Source of the DNA: VXNE01 sp965217825
GTDB lineage: Bacteria; Pseudomonadota; Gammaproteobacteria; Pseudomonadales; Azotimanducaceae
Direction: 5' to 3'
Length of the DNA: 64,000 nt
NCBI GenBank assembly: GCA_965217825.1
Contig: OZ244571.1
Coordinates: 1,612,001 to 1,676,000 of the forward strand
Shown here: positions 24,328-33,126 of the stretch, piece by piece
How positions within the stretch are numbered: the stretch's first letter is position 1
Layout: the number at the start of each line of letters is the position of its first letter
The notes under the pieces: model-generated
What the model saw: the letters and a program-made list of their open reading frames with translations, nothing else
The model's database searches: none
What the model was told of the DNA's origin: nothing
Position numbers and translations under genes: made by a program

Positions 24328-25266
24328 ATGCACAAGGTATTCATAGACGGCCAGGCGGGTACGACCGGGCTTGAGATCGCGGGCCGGCTCAAGTCGCGGG
24401 GCGACCTGGAACTGCTCGAGATTCCCGAAGCGGAGCGCAAGGATCCGGCAAGCCGCCGTGCGTACTTCGAGGCGGCGGACCTGACGATCCTGTGTCTGCC
24501 CGACGATGCGGCGCGGGAAGCGGTGGCGCTGGCGCCATCGGCGCGGATCCTCGACGCGAGCACGGCGCACAGGACAGCGGACGGCTGGGTGTACGGACTT
24601 CCGGAACTCGATGGGGAGACGACGCGGGAAGCGATCAGGAACGCGCGGCGCGTCAGCAATCCCGGCTGCTACCCGACGGGCTTCATCCTGCTGGCGCGGC
24701 CGCTCATCGACGCCGGCATCATCGCGCCGGAACTCCCGCTTCGGGTCAACGCCGTGTCGGGATATTCGGGCGGCGGCAAGGCGATGATCGCCGAGTACTC
24801 CGCGCGGGATGAACCCGGCTGGCGCGTGCGGCCGTACGGATTGCACCTGTCGCACAAGCATGTTCCGGAGATGCGCCGCTACGCCGGCACCCGTCGAACG
24901 CCGCTGTTCACGCCGATGGTGGGACATTTCTACAAGGGCATGTTGACCCAGGTGCCGCTATTTCTGGACGAACTCGAGGATGGCGCCAGCGCTTCCGACG
25001 TGTGCGATGCGCTGGCTGCGCGCTACGCCGGCGAACCCTTCGTGCGCGTCCTGCCATTGGGTGCCGAATGCGCGCAGAGCGCGGGTTTTCTCGCTGCCAC
25101 GGCGTGCAACGATAGCAACCGGATTGAACTGATGGTTTTCGCGGGCGCGGAACACGTCCTGCTGTCGGCCCGATACGACAACCTGGGCAAGGGCGCCGCG
25201 GGGGCGGCGGTGCAGAATATCAACCTGATGCTCGGCCTCGACGAAACGGCGGGCTTGACGGCATAA
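24328..25266 (+). CDS. argC: N-acetyl-gamma-glutamyl-phosphate reductase, type 2
   Basis: 312 residues. It reduces N-acetylglutamyl phosphate to the semialdehyde with NADPH, the third step of arginine synthesis. The short N-terminus (MHKVFIDGQAGTTGLEI) and the overall length identify the type 2 (AGPR_2) family rather than the 340-residue type. The catalytic Cys114 lies in SNPGCYPTGF, and the substrate loop GYSGGGKAM follows near residue 148. No other arginine gene is adjacent. The next gene starts 129 bp downstream, so argC may be transcribed alone. Confidence 0.92.
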   Translation: MHKVFIDGQAGTTGLEIAGRLKSRGDLELLEIPEAERKDPASRRAYFEAADLTILCLPDDAAREAVALAPSARILDASTAHRTADGWVYGLPELDGETTREAIRNARRVSNPGCYPTGFILLARPLIDAGIIAPELPLRVNAVSGYSGGGKAMIAEYSARDEPGWRVRPYGLHLSHKHVPEMRRYAGTRRTPLFTPMVGHFYKGMLTQVPLFLDELEDGASASDVCDALAARYAGEPFVRVLPLGAECAQSAGFLAATACNDSNRIELMVFAGAEHVLLSARYDNLGKGAAGAAVQNINLMLGLDETAGLTA

Positions 25267-25395
25267 CCCCTGAACATCCTCGGTGAGAGAGCTGTCGCGT
25301 TGGGTACAATGCGCGCCGCATCGAAACCTGCGGGAGCACCACCGCGGGGGCGGCCGATGTCACGGCGGCCGGACCAGGACCAAGATCAGTACGGA

Positions 25396-26670
25396 ATGAA
25401 ATACGCGCAACTCGACATCGCTGATCTCGAACGTGAGACAGCGGCGCTGGCCCGGCGCTATTCGGCGGTGAGCGATTCCAACCTGTCGCTGGACCTGACG
25501 CGAGGCAAGCCGGCGCCGGATCAGCTTGACCTGTCCAATGCGCTCGACGGCATCCTCGACGGCGACTACATGTCGGCCTCCGGCATCGATGCGCGCAACT
25601 ATGGCGACTTGCGGGGGCTCCCGGAGGCGCGGGAACTGGGCGCGGAGATTCTTGGGCTGGACGCGGAGCAAATCATCGCCGACGGTCCCAGCAGCCTGAC
25701 GCTGATGTACCAGGTGATGGATGCGGCGTTCCACTATGGATTGAGCGGTCCGGCATGGGCCGACGAACCCCCGGTCAAGGCGATATGTTCGGTGCCCGGC
25801 TACGACCGGCATTTCACGATCACGGAGTCGTTCGGCGTCGAGATGATCAATGTGCCGATGACGGCGGCTGGACCGGACATGGATCGCGTCGAGGCCCTGG
25901 TCGAAGCGGATCCTTCGATCAAGTGCATATGGTGCGTGCCAAAGTACTCGAACCCCTCGGGCTGCGTCTATTCGCCGGAAACCGTGCGCAGGATCGCGGC
26001 GCTGGCGAACCGCGCGTCGGCGGGATTCATCGTGTTGTGGGACAATGCCTACGCCGTGCACGATTTCGAGTTCCCGCCGGCAATCCTCGACGATGTGCTC
26101 GCGCGCGCCGAGGCATGCGGCACCGCTGACAACGTCGTCGTATTCGGTTCGACATCGAAGATCACGTTTGCCGGCGGGGGCGTCAGTTTTGTCGCCGGCA
26201 GCCCAAAGACGCTGGACAGGCTGGAGGCGCGGCTATCGGTGATGCTGATCGGGCATGACAAGGTGAACCAGTTGCGACACGCGCGGCTTCTTTGCGGCCG
26301 CGTGGAGGCGCATATGCGGGCGCACGCCGACCTGGTGCGGCCCAGGTTCGAAGCCGTGGATCGGATTCTCCACGCGTCTCTCGACGGTCTCGGTATCGCC
26401 GAATGGTCGCGCCCCCGAGGCGGTTATTTCATAGTTCTGGACACGATCCCCGGGCTGGCAGCGGAAGTGGTGGACCTTGCCGGGCGCGCCGGCGTGAGAT
26501 TGACCCCGGCGGGCGCAACGCATCCATACGGTCGGGACCCCGACGACAAGACCATCCGGCTGGCGCCGACGTTCGCCGCGCTTGAGGAAGTGGAGGCGGC
26601 CACGGAAGTGTTGGCCCTGTGCATTCGTCTCGCGAGCGCCCGGCGAATTCGCGCCGACGGGGACGCATGA
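25396..26670 (+). CDS. PLP-dependent aminotransferase, class I/II fold (PF12897-like)
   Basis: 424 residues from ATG 25396. In-frame starts at 25300 and 25357 are possible, but they add only Pro/Arg/Asp-rich residues that are not part of the fold. The opening DLTRGKPAPDQLDLS and the PLP-lysine motif GSTSKITFAGGGVSF (Lys near residue 256) match the aspartate/alanine aminotransferase group formerly called MocR-like aminotransferases, which lack the helix-turn-helix domain. The KYSNPSGCVYS stretch supplies the conserved Asn-Pro. The amino donor is not decidable from sequence. It overlaps rhlB by ATGA. Confidence 0.85.
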   Translation: MKYAQLDIADLERETAALARRYSAVSDSNLSLDLTRGKPAPDQLDLSNALDGILDGDYMSASGIDARNYGDLRGLPEARELGAEILGLDAEQIIADGPSSLTLMYQVMDAAFHYGLSGPAWADEPPVKAICSVPGYDRHFTITESFGVEMINVPMTAAGPDMDRVEALVEADPSIKCIWCVPKYSNPSGCVYSPETVRRIAALANRASAGFIVLWDNAYAVHDFEFPPAILDDVLARAEACGTADNVVVFGSTSKITFAGGGVSFVAGSPKTLDRLEARLSVMLIGHDKVNQLRHARLLCGRVEAHMRAHADLVRPRFEAVDRILHASLDGLGIAEWSRPRGGYFIVLDTIPGLAAEVVDLAGRAGVRLTPAGATHPYGRDPDDKTIRLAPTFAALEEVEAATEVLALCIRLASARRIRADGDA

Positions 26671-27815
26671 CCGACGACACCTTCGCCGGCTACGGACTGC
26701 CGGAGCCGCTGCAGCGGGCGATCTCCGACCTGGGATTCGAACGCTGCACGCCTGTGCAGAGCGAGGTGCTTCCTTATAGCCTCTCGGATTACGACATCAC
26801 CGGCCAGGCGCAGACGGGAACGGGCAAGACGGCGGCGTTCCTCATCACCATCCTGACGCAGCACCTGGAATATCCGCTCGAACGGCCCAATCCACCGGGC
26901 ACGCCGCGGGCGCTGATCCTCGCCCCGACCCGAGAGTTGGCGTTGCAGATAGAGGCCGACGCCATCGACCTGTCGAAGTATCTCGACACGACGACCACCG
27001 CGGTGTTCGGCGGCCTCGACTTCAACCGGCAGATCGACCGCCTGCGAAGCTCCGATGTGGACATTCTGGTTGCCACGCCCGGACGTCTGCTCGACTTCTG
27101 CGGCCGCGGCGTGGTCAATCTGCGGCGCGTCGAAACGCTGGTGATCGACGAGGCGGATCGCATGATGGACATCGGCTTCATTCCCGACGTTCGCCGGATC
27201 GTCTACCAGACCCCGCACAAGCGCGACCGGCAGACGCTGTTTTTCAGCGCGACATTCAACGACGACGTAATGCGCCTCGCGCAACAATGGACGCTGGACC
27301 CGGTCCATGTCGCCATCGAGCCGGAATCCATTGCCGCCGAAGCGGTGGATCAACACTTCTGGATGCTTTCCGACGCGGAAAAACGCGATGCCATCGTCGG
27401 TTTCGTCCACCGCCACAAGCCGGGCCAGGCGCTGGTCTTCGTCAACCGGCGCGACGCCGTGCACCGCCTCGTGCGGTACCTGAGCGGGCGGGGTATCGAA
27501 TGCGAGGGGCTGGCCGGCGATATCCCGCAGCGCAGGCGCCTGGCGACGCTGAACCGGTTCAAGCGCGGCGAACTGGGTCTGGTGGTCGCCACGGATGTCG
27601 CGGGACGCGGCATTCACGTCGAGGGCATCACCCACGTCGTGAATTACGACCTACCGGAAGAAGCGGAGTACTACGTGCACCGAATCGGCCGCACCGGGCG
27701 CGCGGGGGCCACCGGCACCTCGATCAGCTTCGTCTCGGAAAGGGACGCTTTCAACCTGCCGGCCATCGAGGAGTTCCTCGGCCACGGCGTAACGTGCACC
27801 CTGCCGGATCTGTGA
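26667..27815 (+). CDS. rhlB: DEAD-box RNA helicase, RhlB-like
   Basis: 382 residues from ATG 26667, inside the ATGA overlap with the aminotransferase stop. All helicase motifs are present in order: AQTGTGKT (motif I), PTRELA (Ia), TPGRLLD (Ib), DEAD (II), SAT (III), then VATDVAGRGIH and HRIGRTGRAG (V and VI). The Q-motif region reads LGFERCTPVQSEVLP. The short C-terminus without a long basic tail, and the sequence as a whole, are closest to RhlB, which unwinds RNA for the degradosome. RhlE or another DEAD-box protein is a less likely alternative. Coupling to an aminotransferase gene is unusual. Confidence 0.85.
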   Translation: MTDDTFAGYGLPEPLQRAISDLGFERCTPVQSEVLPYSLSDYDITGQAQTGTGKTAAFLITILTQHLEYPLERPNPPGTPRALILAPTRELALQIEADAIDLSKYLDTTTTAVFGGLDFNRQIDRLRSSDVDILVATPGRLLDFCGRGVVNLRRVETLVIDEADRMMDIGFIPDVRRIVYQTPHKRDRQTLFFSATFNDDVMRLAQQWTLDPVHVAIEPESIAAEAVDQHFWMLSDAEKRDAIVGFVHRHKPGQALVFVNRRDAVHRLVRYLSGRGIECEGLAGDIPQRRRLATLNRFKRGELGLVVATDVAGRGIHVEGITHVVNYDLPEEAEYYVHRIGRTGRAGATGTSISFVSERDAFNLPAIEEFLGHGVTCTLPDL

Positions 27816-27998
27816 TCTGTCGCTTCGGTAACTCTGGGTGTTCTCGGGTTCGAGTCTCGATGCAGTGACGGAGCACTAGGGCCGCAAAGGTATGAATGCA
27901 GACCCGATGGTATTCTATGCGGACGCCGTCGGCCTGGACGAGGAGACCGGCGCGTTGGCGGGTTGGCCGTATCAGAGGTTGCGGAAGGGATGGTCGCA

Positions 27999-29450
27999 AT
28001 GGATCAGCCTTGGGTATCCATCAAGGACTATGAGCTTCCGCCGAGCGATCTCGCTGACGGCGAGTTGCGCGCGCTGTCGGGCGTCTGGAAAGAACAAAAG
28101 GACACGCTTGGTCGGTCCACCGACGTTGAACACTTCAACGAACGTCTGAGGCGCGAGTGGGCGATCGAAACGGGCCTCATTGAACGCCTTTACACGCTCG
28201 ACCGCGGAATCACCGAACTGATGATTGATCGGGGCGTAAATGCTGCTTTCTTACCCAGCCGCGCTTCCGAAGATCCCGACCGTACGGTAGCCCTTATCGG
28301 TGACCAGGAGGAAGCGATTGAAAGCCTGTTCGCCTTCGTTGGCGGCGACCGCGAGCTATCGACGAGCTACATCAAGGAATTGCACGGTTTATTTACCCGC
28401 AATCAGGAGTATGTGGAAGGACGGGACCAATTCGGGCGACGGGCCAATGTTGCGATGATTCGGGGCGATTACAAGCAACACCCGAATAACCCGACCCGAC
28501 CAGACGGCTCAATCCACGAATATTGCCCGCCAGAGCACGTCGCTGCCGAGATGGACCAATTGATCGCATGGCACTACGAACATACCGACGTTGCGCCGGA
28601 AGTAGAAGCTGCCTGGTTGCATCATCGATTCGTCCAGATTCATCCATTTCAAGATGGCAACGGCCGCTTGGCCCGCGCACTGGCAACGTTGATCTTCATC
28701 AAGGCGGAGTGGCTCCCGCTGGTCGTTCGCGACGATGAACGCGACAAGTACATCGGAGCGCTCGAAGCTGCGGACGACGGCGACCTAAAACGCTTGATCC
28801 GGTTTTTTGCGGCCGTGCAACGACGCCAGTTCATCAATGTAATCGGGATCGCGCGAGACATCACGCAGTCCTTGCGCGTTGACGCCCGTATCGAATCCAT
28901 CCGTCAACAGCTCTCGGCAAGACAGGATGCCCTGGTCAAGGAGTGGGAGACCGCCGTCGCGAATGCCGAACGCTTGCGGGAAATAGCCAATACCAGGGTC
29001 ACGGAGGTCTGCGACACACTTGCCGCCACCGTTGGTGATTACCAGGAGTTCACTTTTTTCGTTGACGATGAGACTGATCAAGGTGGCAAAAGCCACTACT
29101 TTCATCGACAAATCGTCGCTTCGGCCAAGGCGCTGGACTACTACGCCAACACGAGGCGGCACCGTTCCTGGGTACGTCTGGGCATTGTGGATGGAAGGCA
29201 AAGCGCCGTGCTGTTCTCGTTTCATGGAATCGGTCAGCAATTCCAGGGCGTGCTCGCGTGTTCGGCATCCTGGTTCCAGCGCGTGCCATCGGACGAAGGT
29301 ACCGAGACGGCGGGCGATACACCCCTTTGCGATGAGGTATTCCAGATCAATTACAAGGAGGACATCGCTGATATCGAGGTTCGCTTCAAGGATTGGTTGG
29401 AACGCGCGCTCGAACGCGGGCTAGCCATGTGGGAGAAGACGACCCTTTGA
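27999..29450 (+). CDS. Fic-domain protein (putative AMP transferase)
   Basis: 483 residues from ATG 27999, nine bases after GGAAGGG; upstream TTG/ATG codons are in frame but poorly placed. The catalytic Fic loop HPFQDGNGRLAR lies near residue 214, with the His, the Asn-Gly-Arg and the flap region intact. Near residue 55, IETGLIERLY resembles the inhibitory helix motif (S/T)xxxE(G/N), with Arg in the last position, so autoinhibition may be altered. After the Fic core comes a long helical region (about 290-360), then an unrecognised alpha/beta C-terminal domain. Such proteins modify targets with AMP or related groups and can act as toxins. No antitoxin gene is beside it. Confidence 0.85.
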   Translation: MDQPWVSIKDYELPPSDLADGELRALSGVWKEQKDTLGRSTDVEHFNERLRREWAIETGLIERLYTLDRGITELMIDRGVNAAFLPSRASEDPDRTVALIGDQEEAIESLFAFVGGDRELSTSYIKELHGLFTRNQEYVEGRDQFGRRANVAMIRGDYKQHPNNPTRPDGSIHEYCPPEHVAAEMDQLIAWHYEHTDVAPEVEAAWLHHRFVQIHPFQDGNGRLARALATLIFIKAEWLPLVVRDDERDKYIGALEAADDGDLKRLIRFFAAVQRRQFINVIGIARDITQSLRVDARIESIRQQLSARQDALVKEWETAVANAERLREIANTRVTEVCDTLAATVGDYQEFTFFVDDETDQGGKSHYFHRQIVASAKALDYYANTRRHRSWVRLGIVDGRQSAVLFSFHGIGQQFQGVLACSASWFQRVPSDEGTETAGDTPLCDEVFQINYKEDIADIEVRFKDWLERALERGLAMWEKTTL

Positions 29451-29527
29451 TGGCGCTACCGGGCTGCGGTTCGTCCTTGGGGTTGCGAATAGCGAGACGC
29501 CAGTGAGCAAGTTGAAATGACTTCACC

Positions 29528-30376
29528 ATGACCGCCACAACGCAAGTTGCCGTCGTCCAGATGTGCGCTACCGCCGACGTGGAGAACAACCTTCGCTCGA
29601 CCGAATCGCTGGTGGCCGAGGCGGCCGCAGCGGGGGCGGAAGCGGTATTCGCGCCGGAGACGTTCACGTTCATCGGTCCCAGCCGATTGCGCGCCGGGAT
29701 GCTCGAGCCGTTGCCCGAGGGCGGTCCGATATTGGCGCGCTGCCGCAAGATGGCGGCAGACAACGGGGTGCACTTTATCTTCGGTTTTCACGAGCTTGCA
29801 TCCGGGGGGCGCGCCTACAACACCTGCGTACACCTCGACGCCGCCGGAGAAATACGCGCGATGTATCGCAAGATTCACCTGTTCGACGCCGACCTGGCGG
29901 ACGGCACGCGACTGTTGGAATCGAGGAGCACCGCGGCCGGCGATACCCCGGTGGTGACGGAAATGCCGTTCGGCACGCTGGGCCTTTCCATCTGCTACGA
30001 CGTGCGTTTTCCGCGCCTGTATCAACGCCTGGTCGATCTCGGCGCCGTTGCGCTTACAGTGCCGGCTGCTTTCACCAGCGCCACCGGACCTGATCATTGG
30101 CACGTACTGCTGCGGGCGCGGGCGGTCGAGTGCCAGGCGTACGTAGTCGCTCCGGCCCAGCACGGCGAGCACGGCCACGCCAATCGCTCTTCCTACGGTC
30201 ATGCGTTGATCGTCGACCCCTGGGGCGATGTCATTGCCGAGTGTCCCGGGCACGGCGACAGTTTCGCCATCGCCGCCGTCGATCCCAAGCGCGTCGCCCA
30301 GGTGCGGCGCGAACTGCCGAGCATCGCCAATCAGATGCCCATAGGGGACGGAGCGCCGACGTCGGCACGCTCGTGA
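29528..30376 (+). CDS. Carbon-nitrogen hydrolase (nitrilase family, NIT2-like)
   Basis: 282 residues. The nitrilase catalytic triad is complete: Glu44 in FAPETFTF, Lys115 in MYRKIHLFD and Cys156 in LSICYDVRFP. The KIHLFD and CYDVRFP texts are typical of the NIT2/YafV branch, which acts on omega-amides or deaminated glutathione (metabolite repair). The length fits a single-domain enzyme. The next gene starts 41 bp downstream on the same strand. The specific substrate is inference. Confidence 0.85.
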   Translation: MTATTQVAVVQMCATADVENNLRSTESLVAEAAAAGAEAVFAPETFTFIGPSRLRAGMLEPLPEGGPILARCRKMAADNGVHFIFGFHELASGGRAYNTCVHLDAAGEIRAMYRKIHLFDADLADGTRLLESRSTAAGDTPVVTEMPFGTLGLSICYDVRFPRLYQRLVDLGAVALTVPAAFTSATGPDHWHVLLRARAVECQAYVVAPAQHGEHGHANRSSYGHALIVDPWGDVIAECPGHGDSFAIAAVDPKRVAQVRRELPSIANQMPIGDGAPTSARS

Positions 30377-30417
30377 TGTGCGTTGCATTTTCCATGCGCT
30401 GCGTTCAGGGCTGAGCG

Positions 30418-31482
30418 ATGCCGGAGGGCTCCTCGACCAGTAATCCCTGGGTGGTTGCCGCAGCCTTCGTGGTGATCGCCGCCGGCATCAAGGCGGCGGA
30501 GGTCATCATGGTGCCGTTCCTGTTGGCAGCTTTCGTTGCCACGGTTGCCGCCACACCCATGTTCTGGCTGCATCGCCACCGGGTTCCCATGGGGTTGGCA
30601 ATCCTGGCGGTCATCGCTGGATTATTGGTTGTCCTGTTCGGTGTCGGTGCCCTGGTTGCGCAGGCGGTCGCCGCGTTCACCGATGAATTGCCTGTCTACC
30701 AGGCGCGGGCAACGGAGCTTGCAACGCAAGTGTTGGAGTGGCCGCGCTCCTTGGGTGTTGAGATCTCGGCTGACTGGATCCTCGGCGCATTCAACCCCGC
30801 CATCGCTTTTTCCATGGCCGGCAACACGTTGCGGGGCTTCGGCAACGTGTTGTCCAACGGCTTCCTGATCCTGCTGACGGTGATCTTTATCCTGGCGGAA
30901 GCGTCGAGTTTCCCGCGAAAGCTGCGCGAGACACTGAAACAGCCTGACCGCGACATGCCGTTCTTCGAGCGTTTCGCGGTGAACGTGAACCGCTATGTCG
31001 CCATCAAGACCACCACCAGCGTCGCCACGGGCGTCGCCGTCGCCGCGATGCTGGCGGTGATCGGCGTCGACTTTCCCATTCTCTGGGGCGTGCTCGCCTT
31101 CATGCTGAACTACGTGCCCACCTTCGGCACCATCGGTGCCGCGGTGCTAGGGGTGTTCTGGGCGCTGCTGCAGTTGGGTCCGGCGCACGCGGCGTTCGCC
31201 CTGGGGGGCTATGTTGCGATCAACGTGGTCGTTGGCAGCGTTGTCGAGCCGAAGTTCATGGGCCGGGCCTTGAGCCTGTCAACGCTGGTCGTGTTCCTGT
31301 CCCTGGTGTTCTGGGGCTGGATGCTCGGTCCGGTGGGCATGCTGCTTTCGGTGCCGCTGACAATGGCGGTGAAACTGGCGCTGGAAGCGAACCCGCGCAG
31401 CGAGTGGTTGGCGCACCTGCTCGGTCCTGCGGACGCGCCGGCGCCCGTCTCGGATGGAGGCTCAGACGAGGCAGGGCAGTGA
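30418..31482 (+). CDS. AI-2E family transporter (PF01594)
   Basis: 354 residues. Hydrophobic segments follow the AI-2E/PerM pattern: two early helices separated by a short HRHRVPMG loop, a third after VLFGVG, a long soluble stretch (about 95-145), then four or five helices at the C-terminus (from about 145, with clear ones around LLTVIFILAEA, GVLAFMLNYVPTFG and LVFWGWMLGPVGMLL). Family members are homo-oligomeric exporters, some moving autoinducer-2 or Na+. It overlaps hisC by GTGA at 31479-31482. The substrate here is unknown. Confidence 0.8.
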   Translation: MPEGSSTSNPWVVAAAFVVIAAGIKAAEVIMVPFLLAAFVATVAATPMFWLHRHRVPMGLAILAVIAGLLVVLFGVGALVAQAVAAFTDELPVYQARATELATQVLEWPRSLGVEISADWILGAFNPAIAFSMAGNTLRGFGNVLSNGFLILLTVIFILAEASSFPRKLRETLKQPDRDMPFFERFAVNVNRYVAIKTTTSVATGVAVAAMLAVIGVDFPILWGVLAFMLNYVPTFGTIGAAVLGVFWALLQLGPAHAAFALGGYVAINVVVGSVVEPKFMGRALSLSTLVVFLSLVFWGWMLGPVGMLLSVPLTMAVKLALEANPRSEWLAHLLGPADAPAPVSDGGSDEAGQ

Positions 31483-32579
31483 GCTACGAACGCGAGAGTA
31501 TCCGCCGCATGGAGGGTTATCGCTACGGCGAACAACCCGACGATCCGGACGTGGTCAAGCTCAATACCAATGAGAACCCGTATCCGCCCAGCCCGGCGGT
31601 GGCGGCGGCGTTGGCGTCGTTCGATGCGGACGCATTGCGCCGGTATCCGCCTGCCGAGTCGGACGAGTTCCGCCGTTTGGCCGCGGTGCAACTCGGCTTG
31701 ACGGCCGGGGAAATCCTGGTGACGAATGGCGGTGACGAAGCCCTCCGGCTGGCGTTCACGACCTTCGTCGATCCGGGCGCGGTCTTCGCCATGGCTTATC
31801 CGAGTTATTCGCTCTACGAGGTCCTGGCGCGCGTGCAGGGCTGCGGGATAGAGTCGATACCGCTCGCGGATGATTGGTCGCTGCCGGCGGATTTCAGCGC
31901 CAGGGCGAATCGTGCCGGCGCGCGTCTCACCTGTATTGTGAATCCCCACGCGCCGAGCGGGGTGTTGCTGGGCGTAGACGCGCTCGCCCGGATCGTCGAC
32001 GAGATCGAGGGCCTGGTGCTGATCGACGAAGCGTATGTGGACTTCGTGGACCCGGCGCTCGGCCACGATGCCACCCCACTCATCCGCGAATTTGACAATC
32101 TCCTGTTGCTGCGCACGTTGAGCAAGGGGTATTCGCTTGCCGGTCTGCGATTCGGATTCCTGCTCGGGAATCCGCGCCTGCTTGAACCGATCGCCACCAA
32201 GACCCGGGACAGCTTCAACCAGGACATGCTCGCGCAAACGCTTGCCTGCGCGGCATACGCCGATGGCGCATACGCTTGCGAAACTAGGCGACGCGTCCGT
32301 CGTGCGCGCGAGGCGCTGAGAAGCGGATTGGCGCAACTCGGCTTTAGAACTCCCGCGTCGCAGACGAATTTTCTCCTGGCGACGCCACCGGCGCATTGGT
32401 CGTTCGATGCGCGTTCGACATACGAACAACTGAAAGCACGAGGTATCCTGGTGCGCCACTTCGATACGCCGAGGCTTGGCGGTATGCTGCGTATCACCGC
32501 GGGGACCCCGGAACAGAATTCCCTGTTGCTGGATGCGTTGCGGGACATTGGAAAGGTCGATCATGCTGCTCAAGAATAA
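31479..32579 (+). CDS. hisC: Histidinol-phosphate aminotransferase
   Basis: 366 residues from GTG 31479, chosen because it overlaps the stop of the transporter gene and because the protein then begins with the normal SYERESIRRMEGYRYGEQ text. HisC converts imidazole acetol phosphate to histidinol phosphate using PLP. Visible motifs: KLNTNENPYPPSP, TNGGDEALRLAF, the conserved Asn-Pro in CIVNPHAPSG, and the PLP lysine in LRTLSKGYSLAGLR. It stands apart from other his genes, so a role as a broader aromatic aminotransferase is possible. Its 3' end overlaps the cupin gene by 17 bp. Confidence 0.88.
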   Translation: MSYERESIRRMEGYRYGEQPDDPDVVKLNTNENPYPPSPAVAAALASFDADALRRYPPAESDEFRRLAAVQLGLTAGEILVTNGGDEALRLAFTTFVDPGAVFAMAYPSYSLYEVLARVQGCGIESIPLADDWSLPADFSARANRAGARLTCIVNPHAPSGVLLGVDALARIVDEIEGLVLIDEAYVDFVDPALGHDATPLIREFDNLLLLRTLSKGYSLAGLRFGFLLGNPRLLEPIATKTRDSFNQDMLAQTLACAAYADGAYACETRRRVRRAREALRSGLAQLGFRTPASQTNFLLATPPAHWSFDARSTYEQLKARGILVRHFDTPRLGGMLRITAGTPEQNSLLLDALRDIGKVDHAAQE

Positions 32580-33033
32580 GGAAATCGATGCCATCGTGCC
32601 CCGGCCCCATCGGCATCAGTTCAACGACAACGCCGTGCGGATGACGCGATCGCTGTCAGACGCTGTCGGCATGCAACGCATCGGCATTCACCTGGTACGC
32701 CTCCCGCCGGGCCGCGAAAGCACGGAGTTGCACTATCACGACTCGGACGAAGAGTTTCTCTACATATTGTCGGGACGCGGCATCGCGGAAATCGGCGACG
32801 AGCGTTTCGAAGTGGGACCCGGAGATTTCATGGGGTTCGAGGCGCAGTCGAAGCCGCACGCGATGAACAACCCGTTCGACGAAGATCTCGTCTACCTCAT
32901 GGGAGGAGAGCGCAACATCTCGGATGTCGTGCACTACCCCCGCCTCGAGCGGACGCTGGTAAAGAGTGGTGGCCGCCGCGCCTGGGCGGACTGGGACAAC
33001 CTGCACGATCTGAATAGTAGGCGCAGGAGATAG
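32563..33033 (+). CDS. Cupin-domain protein
   Basis: 156 residues from ATG 32563, after a GGAAAGG site inside the 3' end of hisC. The two cupin motifs are visible: STELHYHDSDEEFLYILSGR (His, His and Glu metal ligands) and the later GDFMGFEAQSKPHAM with the distal His. This is the single-domain double-stranded beta-helix fold; the reaction is unknown. The C-terminus reads RAWADWDNLHDLN, and that tail is found again as an isolated remnant at 34077-34127. It faces the acetoacetate-decarboxylase-like gene, with a stem-loop between them. Confidence 0.8.
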   Translation: MLLKNKEIDAIVPRPHRHQFNDNAVRMTRSLSDAVGMQRIGIHLVRLPPGRESTELHYHDSDEEFLYILSGRGIAEIGDERFEVGPGDFMGFEAQSKPHAMNNPFDEDLVYLMGGERNISDVVHYPRLERTLVKSGGRRAWADWDNLHDLNSRRRR

Positions 33034-33082
33034 CGGGCGGCTGGCGAGACGGCGGATGCCGCCTCGCCGCAGACCAAAATGA

Positions 33083-33106
33083 CCAGGGCCTGTTAGCAGG
33101 CCCTGG
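33083..33106. terminator. Bidirectional terminator stem-loop
   Basis: CCAGGGCCTG, loop TTAG, CAGGCCCTGG: a perfect 10-bp stem between the convergent cupin and decarboxylase-like genes. On the minus strand it is followed by TCATTTT, so termination is better supported for the minus-strand gene. A second, imperfect stem (GGCGAG to CTCGCC) lies just before it at about 33042-33068. Confidence 0.6.
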
Positions 33107-33126
33107 TGCTTCATACAGGTTCGGGG

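Noticed and set aside
24265..24927. Long minus-strand frame opposite argC
   Set aside because: It is the shadow of the argC coding strand, which has all catalytic motifs.
27830..27880. A tRNA-like T-arm (CGGGTTCGAGTCTCG) before the Fic gene
   Set aside because: The stem and TTCGAGT loop are plausible, but no D-arm, anticodon arm or acceptor stem fits within range. At most a degraded tRNA end; not supported as a gene or attachment site.
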